From: Marinomonas aquiplantarum
Lineage (GTDB): Bacteria; Pseudomonadota; Gammaproteobacteria; Pseudomonadales; Marinomonadaceae
Length of the DNA: 64,000 bases
Assembly: GCF_003314975.1 (NCBI RefSeq)
Contig: NZ_QNRF01000010.1
Location: forward strand, 1-64,000
Direction of reading: 5' to 3'
Shown here: one piece after another, positions 9,899-18,444 of the stretch
How positions within the stretch are numbered: the stretch's first letter is position 1
Layout of the letters: every line of letters starts with the position of its first letter
The notes under the pieces: model-generated
What the model saw: only the letters and a program-made list of their open reading frames with translations
What the model was told of the DNA's origin: nothing
The model's database searches: none
Program-made: the position numbers and the translations under genes

Positions 9899-10975
9899 AT
9901 GAGTAACAAGCGTCTTGAAGACCTAAACATCGCTTCTTTTGACTCCTTGGTGACACCAAGCGAACTGAAACAAGCACTTCCAATCAGCGACAGCGTCAGC
10001 AATCATGTTGCTGAATCTCGCGACACCATCAAAAACATCATGGACGGCAAAGATCATCGCCTGGCCATAGTGATTGGCCCATGCTCTATACATGACCCAG
10101 AGGCCGCTTTGGATTATGCTAAGCGCTTAAAAGCCTTGTCAGAGAAATTAGACGACACTCTATACATCATCATGCGTGCTTATTTTGAAAAACCTCGCAC
10201 AACTGTTGGCTGGAAGGGTCTAATCAACGATCCAAATCTAGACGGCACGTTTGACATAGACAAAGGCATCCGCATTGGTCGTAAGCTGTTAATTGATCTA
10301 GCTGAGCTAGGTTTACCACTTGCCACTGAGGCACTTGACCCAATTTCACCTCAGTACATACAAGACCTCATTAGTTGGTCAGCCATTGGCGCACGGACGA
10401 CCGAGTCACAAACTCACCGAGAAATGGCCTCTGGTTTATCTGGTCCCGTTGGCTTCAAAAACGGCACTGATGGCAGCATGACCGTGGCGGTAAATGCCAT
10501 GCAATCCGTTTCTCATGGCCATTCATTCCTAGGTATCAATGAAAACGGTCAAGTAAGCATTGTTAACACAAAAGGCAACGCATACGGCCACCTAGTACTA
10601 CGTGGTGGTAATGGCAAACCAAACTATGATGCAGCCAACATTGCATTAAGCGAAGCGGCTTTAACGAAAGCCAATCTCAAGCACAACATCATGGTAGATT
10701 GTTCACACGAAAACTCGAACAAAAAACCGGAACGCCAAATAACCGTAATGGAAGACTCTACCCAGCAAATTCTAGCGGGTAACCAATCCATTATGGGGTT
10801 AATGATTGAGAGCAACATTGGTTGGGGTAATCAAAAAGTGCCAGCCAATCTTAGCGACCTAGAATACGGCGTTTCAATTACCGACGCTTGTATTGACTGG
10901 GAAGCAACCGAGAAAGCCTTAACTCAAATGGCAGATGAACTTCGAAACACATTACCAAAACGCCAACGCGGCTAA
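9899..10975 (+). CDS. 3-deoxy-7-phosphoheptulonate (DAHP) synthase, class I (AroF-like)
   Basis: Condenses phosphoenolpyruvate and erythrose 4-phosphate in the first step of aromatic amino-acid synthesis. The protein is 358 aa. Family motifs GPCSIHD (about residue 60), RAYFEKPRTTVGWKGLINDP, ATEALDP, IGARTTESQTHRE and VGFKNGTDGS are present. In the N-terminal regulatory segment and the ATEALDPISPQY stretch it looks closer to E. coli AroF (Tyr-sensitive) than to AroG, but feedback specificity cannot be read with certainty. A palindromic terminator follows. Confidence 0.93.
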   Translation: MSNKRLEDLNIASFDSLVTPSELKQALPISDSVSNHVAESRDTIKNIMDGKDHRLAIVIGPCSIHDPEAALDYAKRLKALSEKLDDTLYIIMRAYFEKPRTTVGWKGLINDPNLDGTFDIDKGIRIGRKLLIDLAELGLPLATEALDPISPQYIQDLISWSAIGARTTESQTHREMASGLSGPVGFKNGTDGSMTVAVNAMQSVSHGHSFLGINENGQVSIVNTKGNAYGHLVLRGGNGKPNYDAANIALSEAALTKANLKHNIMVDCSHENSNKKPERQITVMEDSTQQILAGNQSIMGLMIESNIGWGNQKVPANLSDLEYGVSITDACIDWEATEKALTQMADELRNTLPKRQRG

Positions 10976-10998
10976 TTCTTTCGATAGTGATTTAAAAC

Positions 10999-11026
10999 AA
11001 AAACGCGAACCTAGGTTCGCGTTTTT
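10999..11026. terminator. bidirectional terminator between DAHP synthase and nfuA
   Basis: A perfect inverted repeat of AAAAACGCGAAC (10999-11010) and its complement, with a CTAG loop and flanking A and T runs, between convergent genes. Confidence 0.9.
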
Positions 11027-11076
11027 ATTATCCTAATTTTTTGCTTTTAGTAATGTTTAAATAAAAGCATAAGACA

Positions 11077-11658
11077 TTACATAAAGGCGTTGTCAGTCAC
11101 GGTATGATCAGTAGAGTCTTTTACCGCAGTTAAGCCCGCTACTTTTTCAATTAATGTTTTCTCAACACCTTCTTTTAGAGTCAAGTCGACTGCACTACAA
11201 CCTTGACAGCCACCGCCAAATTTCAATACGGCAACTTCGCCATCAATGACTTCAACCAAGCTAACCTCACCACCATGAGCGGCCAATCCTGGGTTGATTT
11301 CAGAATACAAAACATAGTTAATCTGATCTTCAATCGGACTGTCTTCTGTAACTTTCGGCATTTTAGCATTAGGCGCTTTGATCGTGAGCTGACCACCCAT
11401 TTTCTCAGTGGCATAATCGACAAAAGCCTCATCTAAAAAGTTAACTGAGTTTTTCTCAATATATACTTTCAATTTCGGCAGGTTCAGAATTTCATCCGTT
11501 TCATTCACTTCATCAGGGCGACAATAAGCCAAACATGTTTCAGCATATGGCGTACCCGGTTGTTGGATAAAAATACGCACAGCCATACCTTCAACACCCT
11601 GTTTCTCTAATAAAGAAGCAAGGTATTCTTGAGCGGCATCGGTAATAGTAATGTTCAT
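11077..11658 (-). CDS. nfuA: Fe-S biogenesis protein NfuA
   Basis: Iron-sulfur cluster carrier of 193 aa. It has an N-terminal degenerate A-type domain (residues 1-95) and a C-terminal Nfu domain with the cluster-binding C151-x-x-C154 motif (GGGCQGC). The ATG at 11658 is preferred because AAGG lies 6 bases upstream; a TTG two codons earlier is unlikely. It diverges from cysI, whose siroheme/4Fe-4S product is a plausible client. The shared intergenic region contains two AATAAG-CTTAT palindromes. Confidence 0.95.
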   Translation of the reverse strand: MNITITDAAQEYLASLLEKQGVEGMAVRIFIQQPGTPYAETCLAYCRPDEVNETDEILNLPKLKVYIEKNSVNFLDEAFVDYATEKMGGQLTIKAPNAKMPKVTEDSPIEDQINYVLYSEINPGLAAHGGEVSLVEVIDGEVAVLKFGGGCQGCSAVDLTLKEGVEKTLIEKVAGLTAVKDSTDHTVTDNAFM

Positions 11659-11685
11659 ATACAACCTTAAATCTAGGTGACGATT

Positions 11686-11697
11686 AATAAGGCTTAT
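11686..11697. promoter_or_regulatory. palindrome AATAAG-G-CTTAT near nfuA
   Basis: An imperfect palindrome 28 bases upstream of the nfuA start. A close copy (AATAAG-C-CTTATT) lies at 11815-11827 in the same intergenic region. A regulator-binding role is only suggested by the repetition. Confidence 0.3.
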
Positions 11698-11814
11698 ATT
11701 AACTCAGTTAAAAGATAAAACCAAAGACCTAGTAAAAAACTAAGGTATTTTTCCTCTTTTTATTGAGAGTGCTTATCAACAGCAATTAAGAGCCTTTCCC
11801 AACAAAAATATGCG

Positions 11815-11827
11815 AATAAGCCTTATT
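11815..11827. promoter_or_regulatory. palindrome AATAAG-C-CTTATT upstream of cysI
   Basis: A perfect 6-bp-arm palindrome with one central base, about 100 bases upstream of cysI and 34 bases before the TTTTTAGAATAA word. The binding protein is unknown; CysB is a candidate by context. Confidence 0.3.
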
Positions 11828-11860
11828 AGGAAAACCCCTAAAGATATAGATAAATATTCA

Positions 11861-11872
11861 TTTTTAGAATAA
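11861..11872 (+). promoter_or_regulatory. candidate CysB operator upstream of cysI
   Basis: TTTTTAGAATAA, identical to the minus-strand word next to the cysB start, 55 bases upstream of the cysI start codon. This fits an activator or promoter position; the CysB assignment is inference. Confidence 0.4.
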
Positions 11873-11927
11873 AGAGTTTTTGCTAGTATTCGCTTACTTA
11901 ATTTTATTAATCACGGTTCAATTCAAT

Positions 11928-13589
11928 ATGTATCAATACGACGCCATTGACCAACAGCTTGTTGAAGAGCGTGTTGCCCAGTTTCGCGACCAAACTCGTC
12001 GCTATCTAAACAAAGAGCTAAGCGAGCAGGAATTCCTGCCATTACGCTTACAAAATGGTTTATACGTACAGCGTTATGCGCCTATGCTACGTATTGCCAT
12101 CCCATACGGTATGTTGTCTAGTGTTCAGCTTCGTAAATTGGCTGACATCAGTCGTCGTTATGACCGAGCTTATGGTCACTTCAGTACACGCCAGAATCTA
12201 CAGTTAAACTGGCCAAAACTAGAAGATGTTCCAGATATCCTAGCTGAGCTGACCGAAGTTGAAATGCACGCGGTACAAACCAGTGGTAACTGCATTCGTA
12301 ACACCACCACGGATCAGTATGCTGGGGTAATATCGGACGAAGTGGTTGACCCTCGCCCGTACTGTGAGCTGATTCGTCAGTGGTCTACCTTCCACCCGGA
12401 GTTTGCTTTCTTACCACGTAAATTTAAAATTGCTGTCAATGCCACTGAGTCCGCTGACCGTGCAGCCACTCAAGTACACGACATTGGTTTGCATATTAAG
12501 AAAAATGACGCTGGTGAAATTGGCTTTAAAGTCATTGTTGGTGGCGGCTTAGGTCGTACTCCAATGGTTGGTGTCACCATCAGTGAATTTGTTCCTCGTG
12601 AAGACCTATTGACGTATCTTGACGCCATTATTCGCGTCTATAACCAGCAAGGTCGTCGCGACAACAAGTACAAAGCACGTATCAAAATCTTAGTAAAAGC
12701 ACTTGGCATTGAAGAATTTCGTCGCCGCGTGGATGCCGAATGGGCGCATCTCAGAGGCAAAGAGAGCACCGTTCCAATGAGCGAGTTTGAGCGTTTAGCG
12801 TCTTTCTTCACAGCACCTGCTTACCAAACATTGAGCGACCAACCCACTGAACTAAGCAGTAAGCTTGCAGAAAGTGCTGGTTTTGCCCGCTGGTATGAGC
12901 GCAATACCTTCGAACATAAACAAGCCGGTTACCGCATTGTAACCCTTACTTTGAAAAAAGCAGGACAAGCGCCTGGGGATGCTACGGCAGACCAAATGGA
13001 AAAAGCCGCTGACCTAGCAGATCGTTTCAGCTTCGGCGAATTGCGTGTGAGCCATGAACAGAACTTGGTCTTAGCTGATGTTCGTCAAGACCAATTGATT
13101 GAGCTTTGGGACGCCGCTAAAGAAGCTGGCTTTGCCACCCCAACACTTGGCTTACTAACTGACATGATTTGTTGCCCCGGTGGTGATTTTTGTGCTCTGG
13201 CTAATGCCAAGTCCATTCCTATCGCCGCTCAAATTCAAGACACCTTTAACGATCTTGATTACTTGTACGACCTAGGCAATATCGACCTAAACATTTCAGG
13301 CTGTATGAATGCATGTGGACACCACCATGTGGGTAACATTGGCATTCTAGGTGTTGATAAGAAAGGCGAAGAGTTTTATCAAGTCTCAATTGGTGGCGCC
13401 TCTGGACACGATGCCAGCATCGGTAAAATCTTAGGCCCCTCTTTTGCACAGGAAGAAATCAGCAGCGTCATTCAGAAATTGATGCAAGTCTATGTTGACA
13501 ACCGTTCAGAAGAAGAGCGTTTTATCGATACCTTCCGTCGCATCGGTATTGCTGCATTTAAGGAGGCTGCGTATGCCAAAACTAATTAA
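11928..13589 (+). CDS. cysI: sulfite (nitrite/sulfite) reductase hemoprotein
   Basis: Six-electron reduction of sulfite to sulfide for cysteine synthesis, using siroheme coupled to a 4Fe-4S cluster. The protein is 553 aa when started at the ATG of MYQYDAIDQQ; the hydrophobic extension encoded upstream is not expected in the family. Two ferredoxin-like half-domains and the paired motifs C-x5-C (CPGGDFC, DNA about 13172-13193) and C-x3-C (SGCMNACGHHH, about 13300-13325) are visible. No CysJ flavoprotein lies nearby, so a ferredoxin or another electron donor is likely. The 3' end overlaps the DUF934 gene by 17 bases. Confidence 0.92.
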   Translation: MYQYDAIDQQLVEERVAQFRDQTRRYLNKELSEQEFLPLRLQNGLYVQRYAPMLRIAIPYGMLSSVQLRKLADISRRYDRAYGHFSTRQNLQLNWPKLEDVPDILAELTEVEMHAVQTSGNCIRNTTTDQYAGVISDEVVDPRPYCELIRQWSTFHPEFAFLPRKFKIAVNATESADRAATQVHDIGLHIKKNDAGEIGFKVIVGGGLGRTPMVGVTISEFVPREDLLTYLDAIIRVYNQQGRRDNKYKARIKILVKALGIEEFRRRVDAEWAHLRGKESTVPMSEFERLASFFTAPAYQTLSDQPTELSSKLAESAGFARWYERNTFEHKQAGYRIVTLTLKKAGQAPGDATADQMEKAADLADRFSFGELRVSHEQNLVLADVRQDQLIELWDAAKEAGFATPTLGLLTDMICCPGGDFCALANAKSIPIAAQIQDTFNDLDYLYDLGNIDLNISGCMNACGHHHVGNIGILGVDKKGEEFYQVSIGGASGHDASIGKILGPSFAQEEISSVIQKLMQVYVDNRSEEERFIDTFRRIGIAAFKEAAYAKTN

Positions 13590-14049
13590 AGATGGCGCCA
13601 TTATCGACAACCAATACGAATGGCTACAAGACATCGACAGCACCACTAACGAAAAAAGCATAGTGGCGGCTCAAAAGTGGCTGTCAGAAAAAGACACCAT
13701 AGGCAAAGTGGCTGGCATCTGGCTAGACGCTGGCGATGGTACTGACATTTTGGAAGGCATTGACCTAAACCAATTTAACGTCATCGGCATCAACTTCCCT
13801 GCGTTTGCTGATGGTCGTGGATTCAGTTATGCACGACTATTAAGAGAACGCTTTGACTATCAAGGTGAAGTGCGCGCTCTTGGTGGGTTCATTCCGGATC
13901 AACTAGGCTATTTATTGCGTGTCGGCTTCAACAGTTTTCAATTTGCTGAAGACGTGGATTTAGAAAAAGCCTTGTTGTTGCATAAGCCTTTTTCGGTCGC
14001 TTATCAAGGCGATGTGGCAGACCCTAGACCAATATTTTTACGCCGCTAG
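13573..14049 (+). CDS. DUF934 protein, cysI partner
   Basis: A 158-aa protein starting at the ATG of MPKLIKDGA, set by an AAGGAGG site 6-7 bases upstream inside the end of cysI. It contains the DUF934 core (GIDLNQFNVIGINFPAFADGRGFSYARLLRERF and the ALGGFIPDQLGYLLRVGF region). It is a cytoplasmic protein of unknown activity that is widely found next to cysI in gamma- and betaproteobacteria. Overlapping genes argue for coupled synthesis and a role in sulfite reduction, perhaps assembly or electron supply (inference). A UUCG-loop terminator follows. Confidence 0.88.
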   Translation: MPKLIKDGAIIDNQYEWLQDIDSTTNEKSIVAAQKWLSEKDTIGKVAGIWLDAGDGTDILEGIDLNQFNVIGINFPAFADGRGFSYARLLRERFDYQGEVRALGGFIPDQLGYLLRVGFNSFQFAEDVDLEKALLLHKPFSVAYQGDVADPRPIFLRR

Positions 14050-14074
14050 TCCACTTATTAACTATTTGTCACAT

Positions 14075-14099
14075 AAAAGGCCATTTCGATGGCCTTTTT
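14075..14099 (+). terminator. terminator after cysI-DUF934
   Basis: Perfect arms AAAAGGCCAT and ATGGCCTTTT around a stable TTCG tetraloop, followed by T residues. Confidence 0.9.
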
Positions 14100-14166
14100 C
14101 TATTGCGTCTTGCCTAAGTCATGATTATCGTTGTAAAAGATCGATTCATTGTGAAAGGAATAACAC

Positions 14167-14832
14167 GTGACAAAGATGCACCTAATTAGCCTATTAGTAG
14201 GCAGTATTTTATCGGCTTCTGCTCCTGCGGCAACCGTATATGTTTCCGACATTCAGTTTGTGGCTATTCGAGAAGGACAAGACAATAGCACCAGAGCTGT
14301 CGAGCGAGGTATCAAAAGCGGCACGCCACTGGAAGTCTTGGAGCAATCCAATGGCTACAGTAAGGTACGCACACCAAATGGTGCCGAAGGCTGGGTTGCC
14401 GATTACTATTTATCCGACGACATGGTCACTCGCGATCAACTAGATGAATTGCAGAAGCGCCTCACCACAGCCATTCAACGTCGTAACAATGTCAGCAATG
14501 AGTTAAAAGAAAGCCAAGCAGAAGCTCAGGCTTTACTCAACACTCAAGCCGAACTGCAACAAGAAAACCGTGCGTTAAAAGCTCAACTTGAAGATGTTCA
14601 GTCTATTGCAGAAAAAGCAGAAATCATCGTATCACAAAACGATACTGTTACTTATCAGATAGAAAGCTTAAAGCAACAAGCAAACATTGCCGAACAAGCC
14701 AGTCAGCAATTACAGAACAATCATCAGCAGAAGTGGTTTATGATCGGCGCCGCCACACTGTTCGGTGGACTACTACTTGGGTCTATTTTGCCCTTGCTAA
14801 GACGCAAAAAAGCAGGCACAGGCAACTGGTAA
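14167..14832 (+). CDS. SH3-domain, coiled-coil membrane protein (TIGR04211/YgiM-like)
   Basis: A 221-aa envelope protein. It has a signal peptide ending near residue 22 (ASAPAATVY), a bacterial SH3 domain (about 23-85, with VREG-type start, LEVLEQSNGYSKVRTPNGAEGWV), a coiled coil (about 95-185) and a single C-terminal membrane helix (about 190-210) followed by RRKK, so the SH3 domain faces the periplasm. The start is a GTG with GAAAGGAA 6 bases upstream; the next ATG is three codons later. Exact role unknown; the E. coli relative YgiM is poorly characterised. Confidence 0.85.
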   Translation: MTKMHLISLLVGSILSASAPAATVYVSDIQFVAIREGQDNSTRAVERGIKSGTPLEVLEQSNGYSKVRTPNGAEGWVADYYLSDDMVTRDQLDELQKRLTTAIQRRNNVSNELKESQAEAQALLNTQAELQQENRALKAQLEDVQSIAEKAEIIVSQNDTVTYQIESLKQQANIAEQASQQLQNNHQQKWFMIGAATLFGGLLLGSILPLLRRKKAGTGNW

Positions 14833-14846
14833 GAGAGCATTTATAA

Positions 14847-16019
14847 ATGGCTGACGTTTCGATTGTACACTCCTTTTTTCTGATTTTTTCTGGAGCGGCA
14901 GTCGTCGCCTCAGTCGCCCTGTATACTCGCCAGCCAATGATCATTGCTTACATTGCTCTTGGTATTTTACTGGGACCTTCTGCCTTATCTTTAATCAATG
15001 AACCCAAACTGATGGATGAGATGAGCCACATTGGCATCATCTTTCTGCTCTTCTTGCTGGGTTTGGACATGCAACCCAGCCACCTCCTCAACATGCTAAA
15101 AAAAGCATCCTGGGTAGCGCTTTTAAGCTCTGCAATATTTGCTGCTCTGGGTTATCTAGTTGCATTCTTATGTGGCTATAACCAAACCGAAAGCCTTATC
15201 ATTGGTGTCGCTATGATGTTCTCTAGCACCATAGTCTGCATTAAACTATTGCCCACGACGGTCCTGCACCACAAACACACGGGCGAGTTGGTTGTTGGTT
15301 TATTATTGCTTCAAGACCTAATTGCCATTGCTGTATTGCTCGTCTTATACAGCATGTCTGGCAATGACAATGGTGGAATGATGAACTATGTCAAACCACT
15401 CATTGGTTTGCCAATTTTAATCTGCGCCTCTTTTTTATTCGTCAAGTACATTTTATTAAAGCTAATTACCCGCTTTGATCGCTTCCACGAATACATTTTT
15501 CTCGTCTCGATCGGCTGGTGCTTATCCATGGCAGTGCTTGCTGAGACCGCTGGTTTGTCTGCTGAGATGGGAGCATTCATTGCAGGTGTCAGCTTAGCCA
15601 CAAGCCCTATTTCACAATACATAGCAACACACCTAAAACCACTACGAGATTTCTTTTTAATTCTTTTCTTCTTCTCCATTGGTGCTAGCTTCAATTTGGA
15701 CTTATTAGGCGCGGTTATCTTACCGGCTTTGATTTTGGCTGTTGGTGCCATGCTTATTAAACCCGTCATCTTCCGTTACCTCTTAAAAGGCATGAAAGAA
15801 GACTCAAGCACCGCTTGGGAAGCGGGCTTTCGGCTTGGGCAAGTGAGTGAATTTTCATTATTAATTGCGTATCTTGCAGCGAACATTGGCTTACTTGGAC
15901 AAGAAGCCTCTCATGTTATTCAGGCGACCGCGATTTTGAGTTTTGCCTTCTCAACCTATGTGGTGATTCTCAATTACCCAACCCCTATCGCCATCTCTGA
16001 CAAACTTAGAAGAGATTAA
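14847..16019 (+). CDS. Kef-type monovalent cation:proton antiporter (CPA2)
   Basis: A 390-aa inner-membrane protein with about 11-12 hydrophobic helices. CPA2 signatures are seen: LGILLGPSAL, FLLGLDMQPSHL, SSTIVCIKLL, LLLQDLIAIAVLL and the discontinuous-helix region GAFIAGVSLA. The C-terminal TrkA-N nucleotide-binding domain of KefB/KefC is absent, so it is a membrane-domain-only member. Ion specificity (K+ or Na+) is not determinable. It starts 14 bases after the SH3 gene and is probably co-transcribed. Confidence 0.88.
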   Translation: MADVSIVHSFFLIFSGAAVVASVALYTRQPMIIAYIALGILLGPSALSLINEPKLMDEMSHIGIIFLLFLLGLDMQPSHLLNMLKKASWVALLSSAIFAALGYLVAFLCGYNQTESLIIGVAMMFSSTIVCIKLLPTTVLHHKHTGELVVGLLLLQDLIAIAVLLVLYSMSGNDNGGMMNYVKPLIGLPILICASFLFVKYILLKLITRFDRFHEYIFLVSIGWCLSMAVLAETAGLSAEMGAFIAGVSLATSPISQYIATHLKPLRDFFLILFFFSIGASFNLDLLGAVILPALILAVGAMLIKPVIFRYLLKGMKEDSSTAWEAGFRLGQVSEFSLLIAYLAANIGLLGQEASHVIQATAILSFAFSTYVVILNYPTPIAISDKLRRD

Positions 16020-16132
16020 CCGCAAACACCCTATTTCCTTAGCCTTAACAAGGACTAAACCAACAATTATCAATTGCTTCAATCTAACCCTTTCTTTAGT
16101 CGCACAAAATATAATAGAATAGCGCGAAATAC

Positions 16133-16161
16133 CTGACTCTTCTCGAGAAGTCTTGTATAAT
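16133..16161 (+). promoter_or_regulatory. putative EF-G2 promoter with palindrome in spacer
   Basis: CTGACT (16133-16138), a 17-base spacer and TATAAT (16156-16161), 40 bases upstream of the gene. The spacer contains a perfect 12-bp palindrome, CTTCTCGAGAAG (16139-16150), an operator-like position. The -10 element matches the consensus; the -35 is weak. Confidence 0.6.
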
Positions 16162-16200
16162 AACGCGCAAATTTCGTCCTCACTTATTTAGAGTAATGTA

Positions 16201-18285
16201 ATGGCTGACTTATCAAAATACAGAAACATCGGTATTTTTGCCCACGTAGACGCGGGTAAAACAACCACAACAGAACGTATTCTTAAACTTACTGGTATTA
16301 TCCATAAAATCGGTGAAGTTCATGAAGGTGAATCGACTACAGACTTCATGGAACAAGAAGCTGAACGTGGTATTACCATCCAGTCTGCTGCGGTTAGTTG
16401 TTTCTGGAAAGACCACCGTTTCAACGTTATCGACACACCTGGACACGTTGACTTCACAGTAGAAGTGTACCGTTCCCTTAAAGTTCTTGACGGTGGTGTT
16501 GGTGTATTCTGTGGTTCTGGTGGTGTTGAGCCACAATCAGAAACTAACTGGCGCTACGCTAACGAATCTGAAGTTGCACGTTTGATCTTCGTTAACAAAC
16601 TAGACCGTCTAGGCGCAAGCTTCTACCGTGTTGTTGACCAAGTTAAAAACGTTCTTGGTGCGACACCTCTAGTAATGGTTCTACCTATCGGTACAGAAGA
16701 TGAGTTCGTTGGTGTTGTTGACCTACTTACTCGCAAAGCGTACATCTGGGACGAAAGTGGACAGCCTGAAAACTACAAAGTTGAAGACGTTCCTGCTGAC
16801 ATGGTTGACCAAGTTGAAGAATACCGTGAAGCTTTGATTGAAACAGCAGTTGAGCAAGACGACGACTTAATGATGGCTTACATGGAAGGCGAAGAGCCAT
16901 CTTTGGAAGACCTTAAACGTTGCATCCGTACTGGTACTCGTGACCTTGCATTCTTCCCAACTTACTGTGGTTCTGCCTTCAAAAACAAAGGTATGCAGCT
17001 TCTTCTTGACGCAGTTGTTGACTACCTACCAAGCCCAACAGATGTTGTTCCACAAGATCTTACGGACGAAGAAGGTAATGCAAATGGCGAGAAAGCCATT
17101 GTATCTGCTGACGAACCATTCAGAGCACTTGCGTTCAAAATCATGGACGACCGTTTCGGCGCCTTGACTTTCGTACGTGTATACTCTGGTGTAATCAACA
17201 AAGGCGACACCATTCTAAACAGCTTCACAGGCAAAACAGAACGTGTTGGCCGTATGGTTGAGATGCAAGCCGATGACCGTAAAGAAATCAGCCGCGCACA
17301 AGCGGGTGATATCCTAGCGATCGTTGGTATGAAGAACGTGCAAACTGGTCACACTCTATGTGATCCTAAGCACCCTTGTACACTTGAAGCCATGGTTTTC
17401 CCTGAGCCAGTAATCTCTATCTCTGTTACACCTAAAGACAAAGGCGGTAACGAGAAAATGGGTATTGCGATCGGTAAAATGGTTGCAGAAGATCCAACAT
17501 TCCGCGTAGAGACTGACCAAGATTCTGGCGAAACCATCCTGAAAGGTATGGGTGAACTTCACCTAGACATCAAAGTAGACATCTTGAAGCGTACTTACGG
17601 TGTTGACCTAGTTGTTGGTCAGCCACAGGTTGCTTACCGTGAAACCATCACGAAAGAAGTTGAAGACACATACACGCACAAGAAACAGTCTGGTGGTTCT
17701 GGTCAATTCGGTAAGATCGATTACCGCATCAAACCAGGTGAACTAGGTTCTGGCTTCACTTTCTCTTCTTCTGTTGTGGGCGGTAACGTACCGAAAGAAT
17801 TCTTCCCAGCAGTAGAAAAAGGCTTTAAGTCTATGATGGAAGAAGGCGTTCTAGCAGGCTTCCCTGTACTAGACGTTGAAGTTGAGTTGTTCGACGGTGG
17901 TTTCCACGCAGTTGACTCCTCTGCTATTGCCTTCGAAATCGCTGCTAAAGGCGCTTTCCGTCAGTCTATCCCGAAAGCTGGTCCTCAGTTGATCGAGCCT
18001 ATCATGAAAGTTGACGTATTCACGCCAGACGATCACGTTGGTGACGTAATTGGTGACTTGAACCGTCGTCGCGGCATGATCAAAGACCAAGAGAAAGGCG
18101 CTACTGGCGTACGCATTAAAGCCGACGTTCCTCTTTCTGAAATGTTTGGTTACATCAGTTCACTACGTACGATGACATCTGGTCGTGGTCAGTTCTCTAT
18201 GGAGTTCTCTCACTACCTACCATGTCCTGCAAACGTAGCAGAAACTGTTATTGCTGCGCAAAAAGAGAAGAAAAGCCAAGACTAA
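16201..18285 (+). CDS. fusA2: elongation factor G 2
   Basis: GTPase translation factor for ribosomal translocation and/or recycling, 694 aa. G1 ([12 protein letters not shown]), G2/G3 ([17 protein letters not shown]) and G4 (NKLDR) are intact. Domains II-V follow, including the domain IV segment [11 protein letters not shown]. The sequence matches the second EF-G type known from Vibrio (EF-G 2) better than the str-operon EF-G, and no rpsL, rpsG or tufA gene is adjacent. Codon use is strongly biased (CGT, GGT, AAC and CTA/CTT preferred), which suggests high expression. Whether it performs translocation, recycling or a stress role here is not shown by sequence. Confidence 0.92.
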   Translation: MADLSKYRNIGIFAHVDAGKTTTTERILKLTGIIHKIGEVHEGESTTDFMEQEAERGITIQSAAVSCFWKDHRFNVIDTPGHVDFTVEVYRSLKVLDGGVGVFCGSGGVEPQSETNWRYANESEVARLIFVNKLDRLGASFYRVVDQVKNVLGATPLVMVLPIGTEDEFVGVVDLLTRKAYIWDESGQPENYKVEDVPADMVDQVEEYREALIETAVEQDDDLMMAYMEGEEPSLEDLKRCIRTGTRDLAFFPTYCGSAFKNKGMQLLLDAVVDYLPSPTDVVPQDLTDEEGNANGEKAIVSADEPFRALAFKIMDDRFGALTFVRVYSGVINKGDTILNSFTGKTERVGRMVEMQADDRKEISRAQAGDILAIVGMKNVQTGHTLCDPKHPCTLEAMVFPEPVISISVTPKDKGGNEKMGIAIGKMVAEDPTFRVETDQDSGETILKGMGELHLDIKVDILKRTYGVDLVVGQPQVAYRETITKEVEDTYTHKKQSGGSGQFGKIDYRIKPGELGSGFTFSSSVVGGNVPKEFFPAVEKGFKSMMEEGVLAGFPVLDVEVELFDGGFHAVDSSAIAFEIAAKGAFRQSIPKAGPQLIEPIMKVDVFTPDDHVGDVIGDLNRRRGMIKDQEKGATGVRIKADVPLSEMFGYISSLRTMTSGRGQFSMEFSHYLPCPANVAETVIAAQKEKKSQD

Positions 18286-18301
18286 TCTTTCTTGAGCGAA
18301 T

Positions 18302-18332
18302 AAAAAAACCGATGCTTGCATCGGTTTTTTTT
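18302..18332 (+). terminator. EF-G2 terminator
   Basis: Arms AAAAAAACCGATGC and GCATCGGTTTTTT with a 2-base loop and a T run, 17 bases after the stop. Confidence 0.9.
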
Positions 18333-18386
18333 GGTCTATTGTTTTTTACTCTATGACCTTTGCTCAATTAAAAGACAGCCAATAAA

Positions 18387-18419
18387 AAAGCCGAACACCC
18401 AAACAGAGTGATCGGCTTT
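18387..18419 (-). terminator. aldo/keto reductase terminator
   Basis: AAAGCCGA (18387-18394) pairs with TCGGCTTT (18412-18419), with an inner CACTC/GAGTG-like extension. On the minus strand a T run follows. Confidence 0.8.
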
Positions 18420-18444
18420 ATCATACGAGAAAGCACTTACAACA

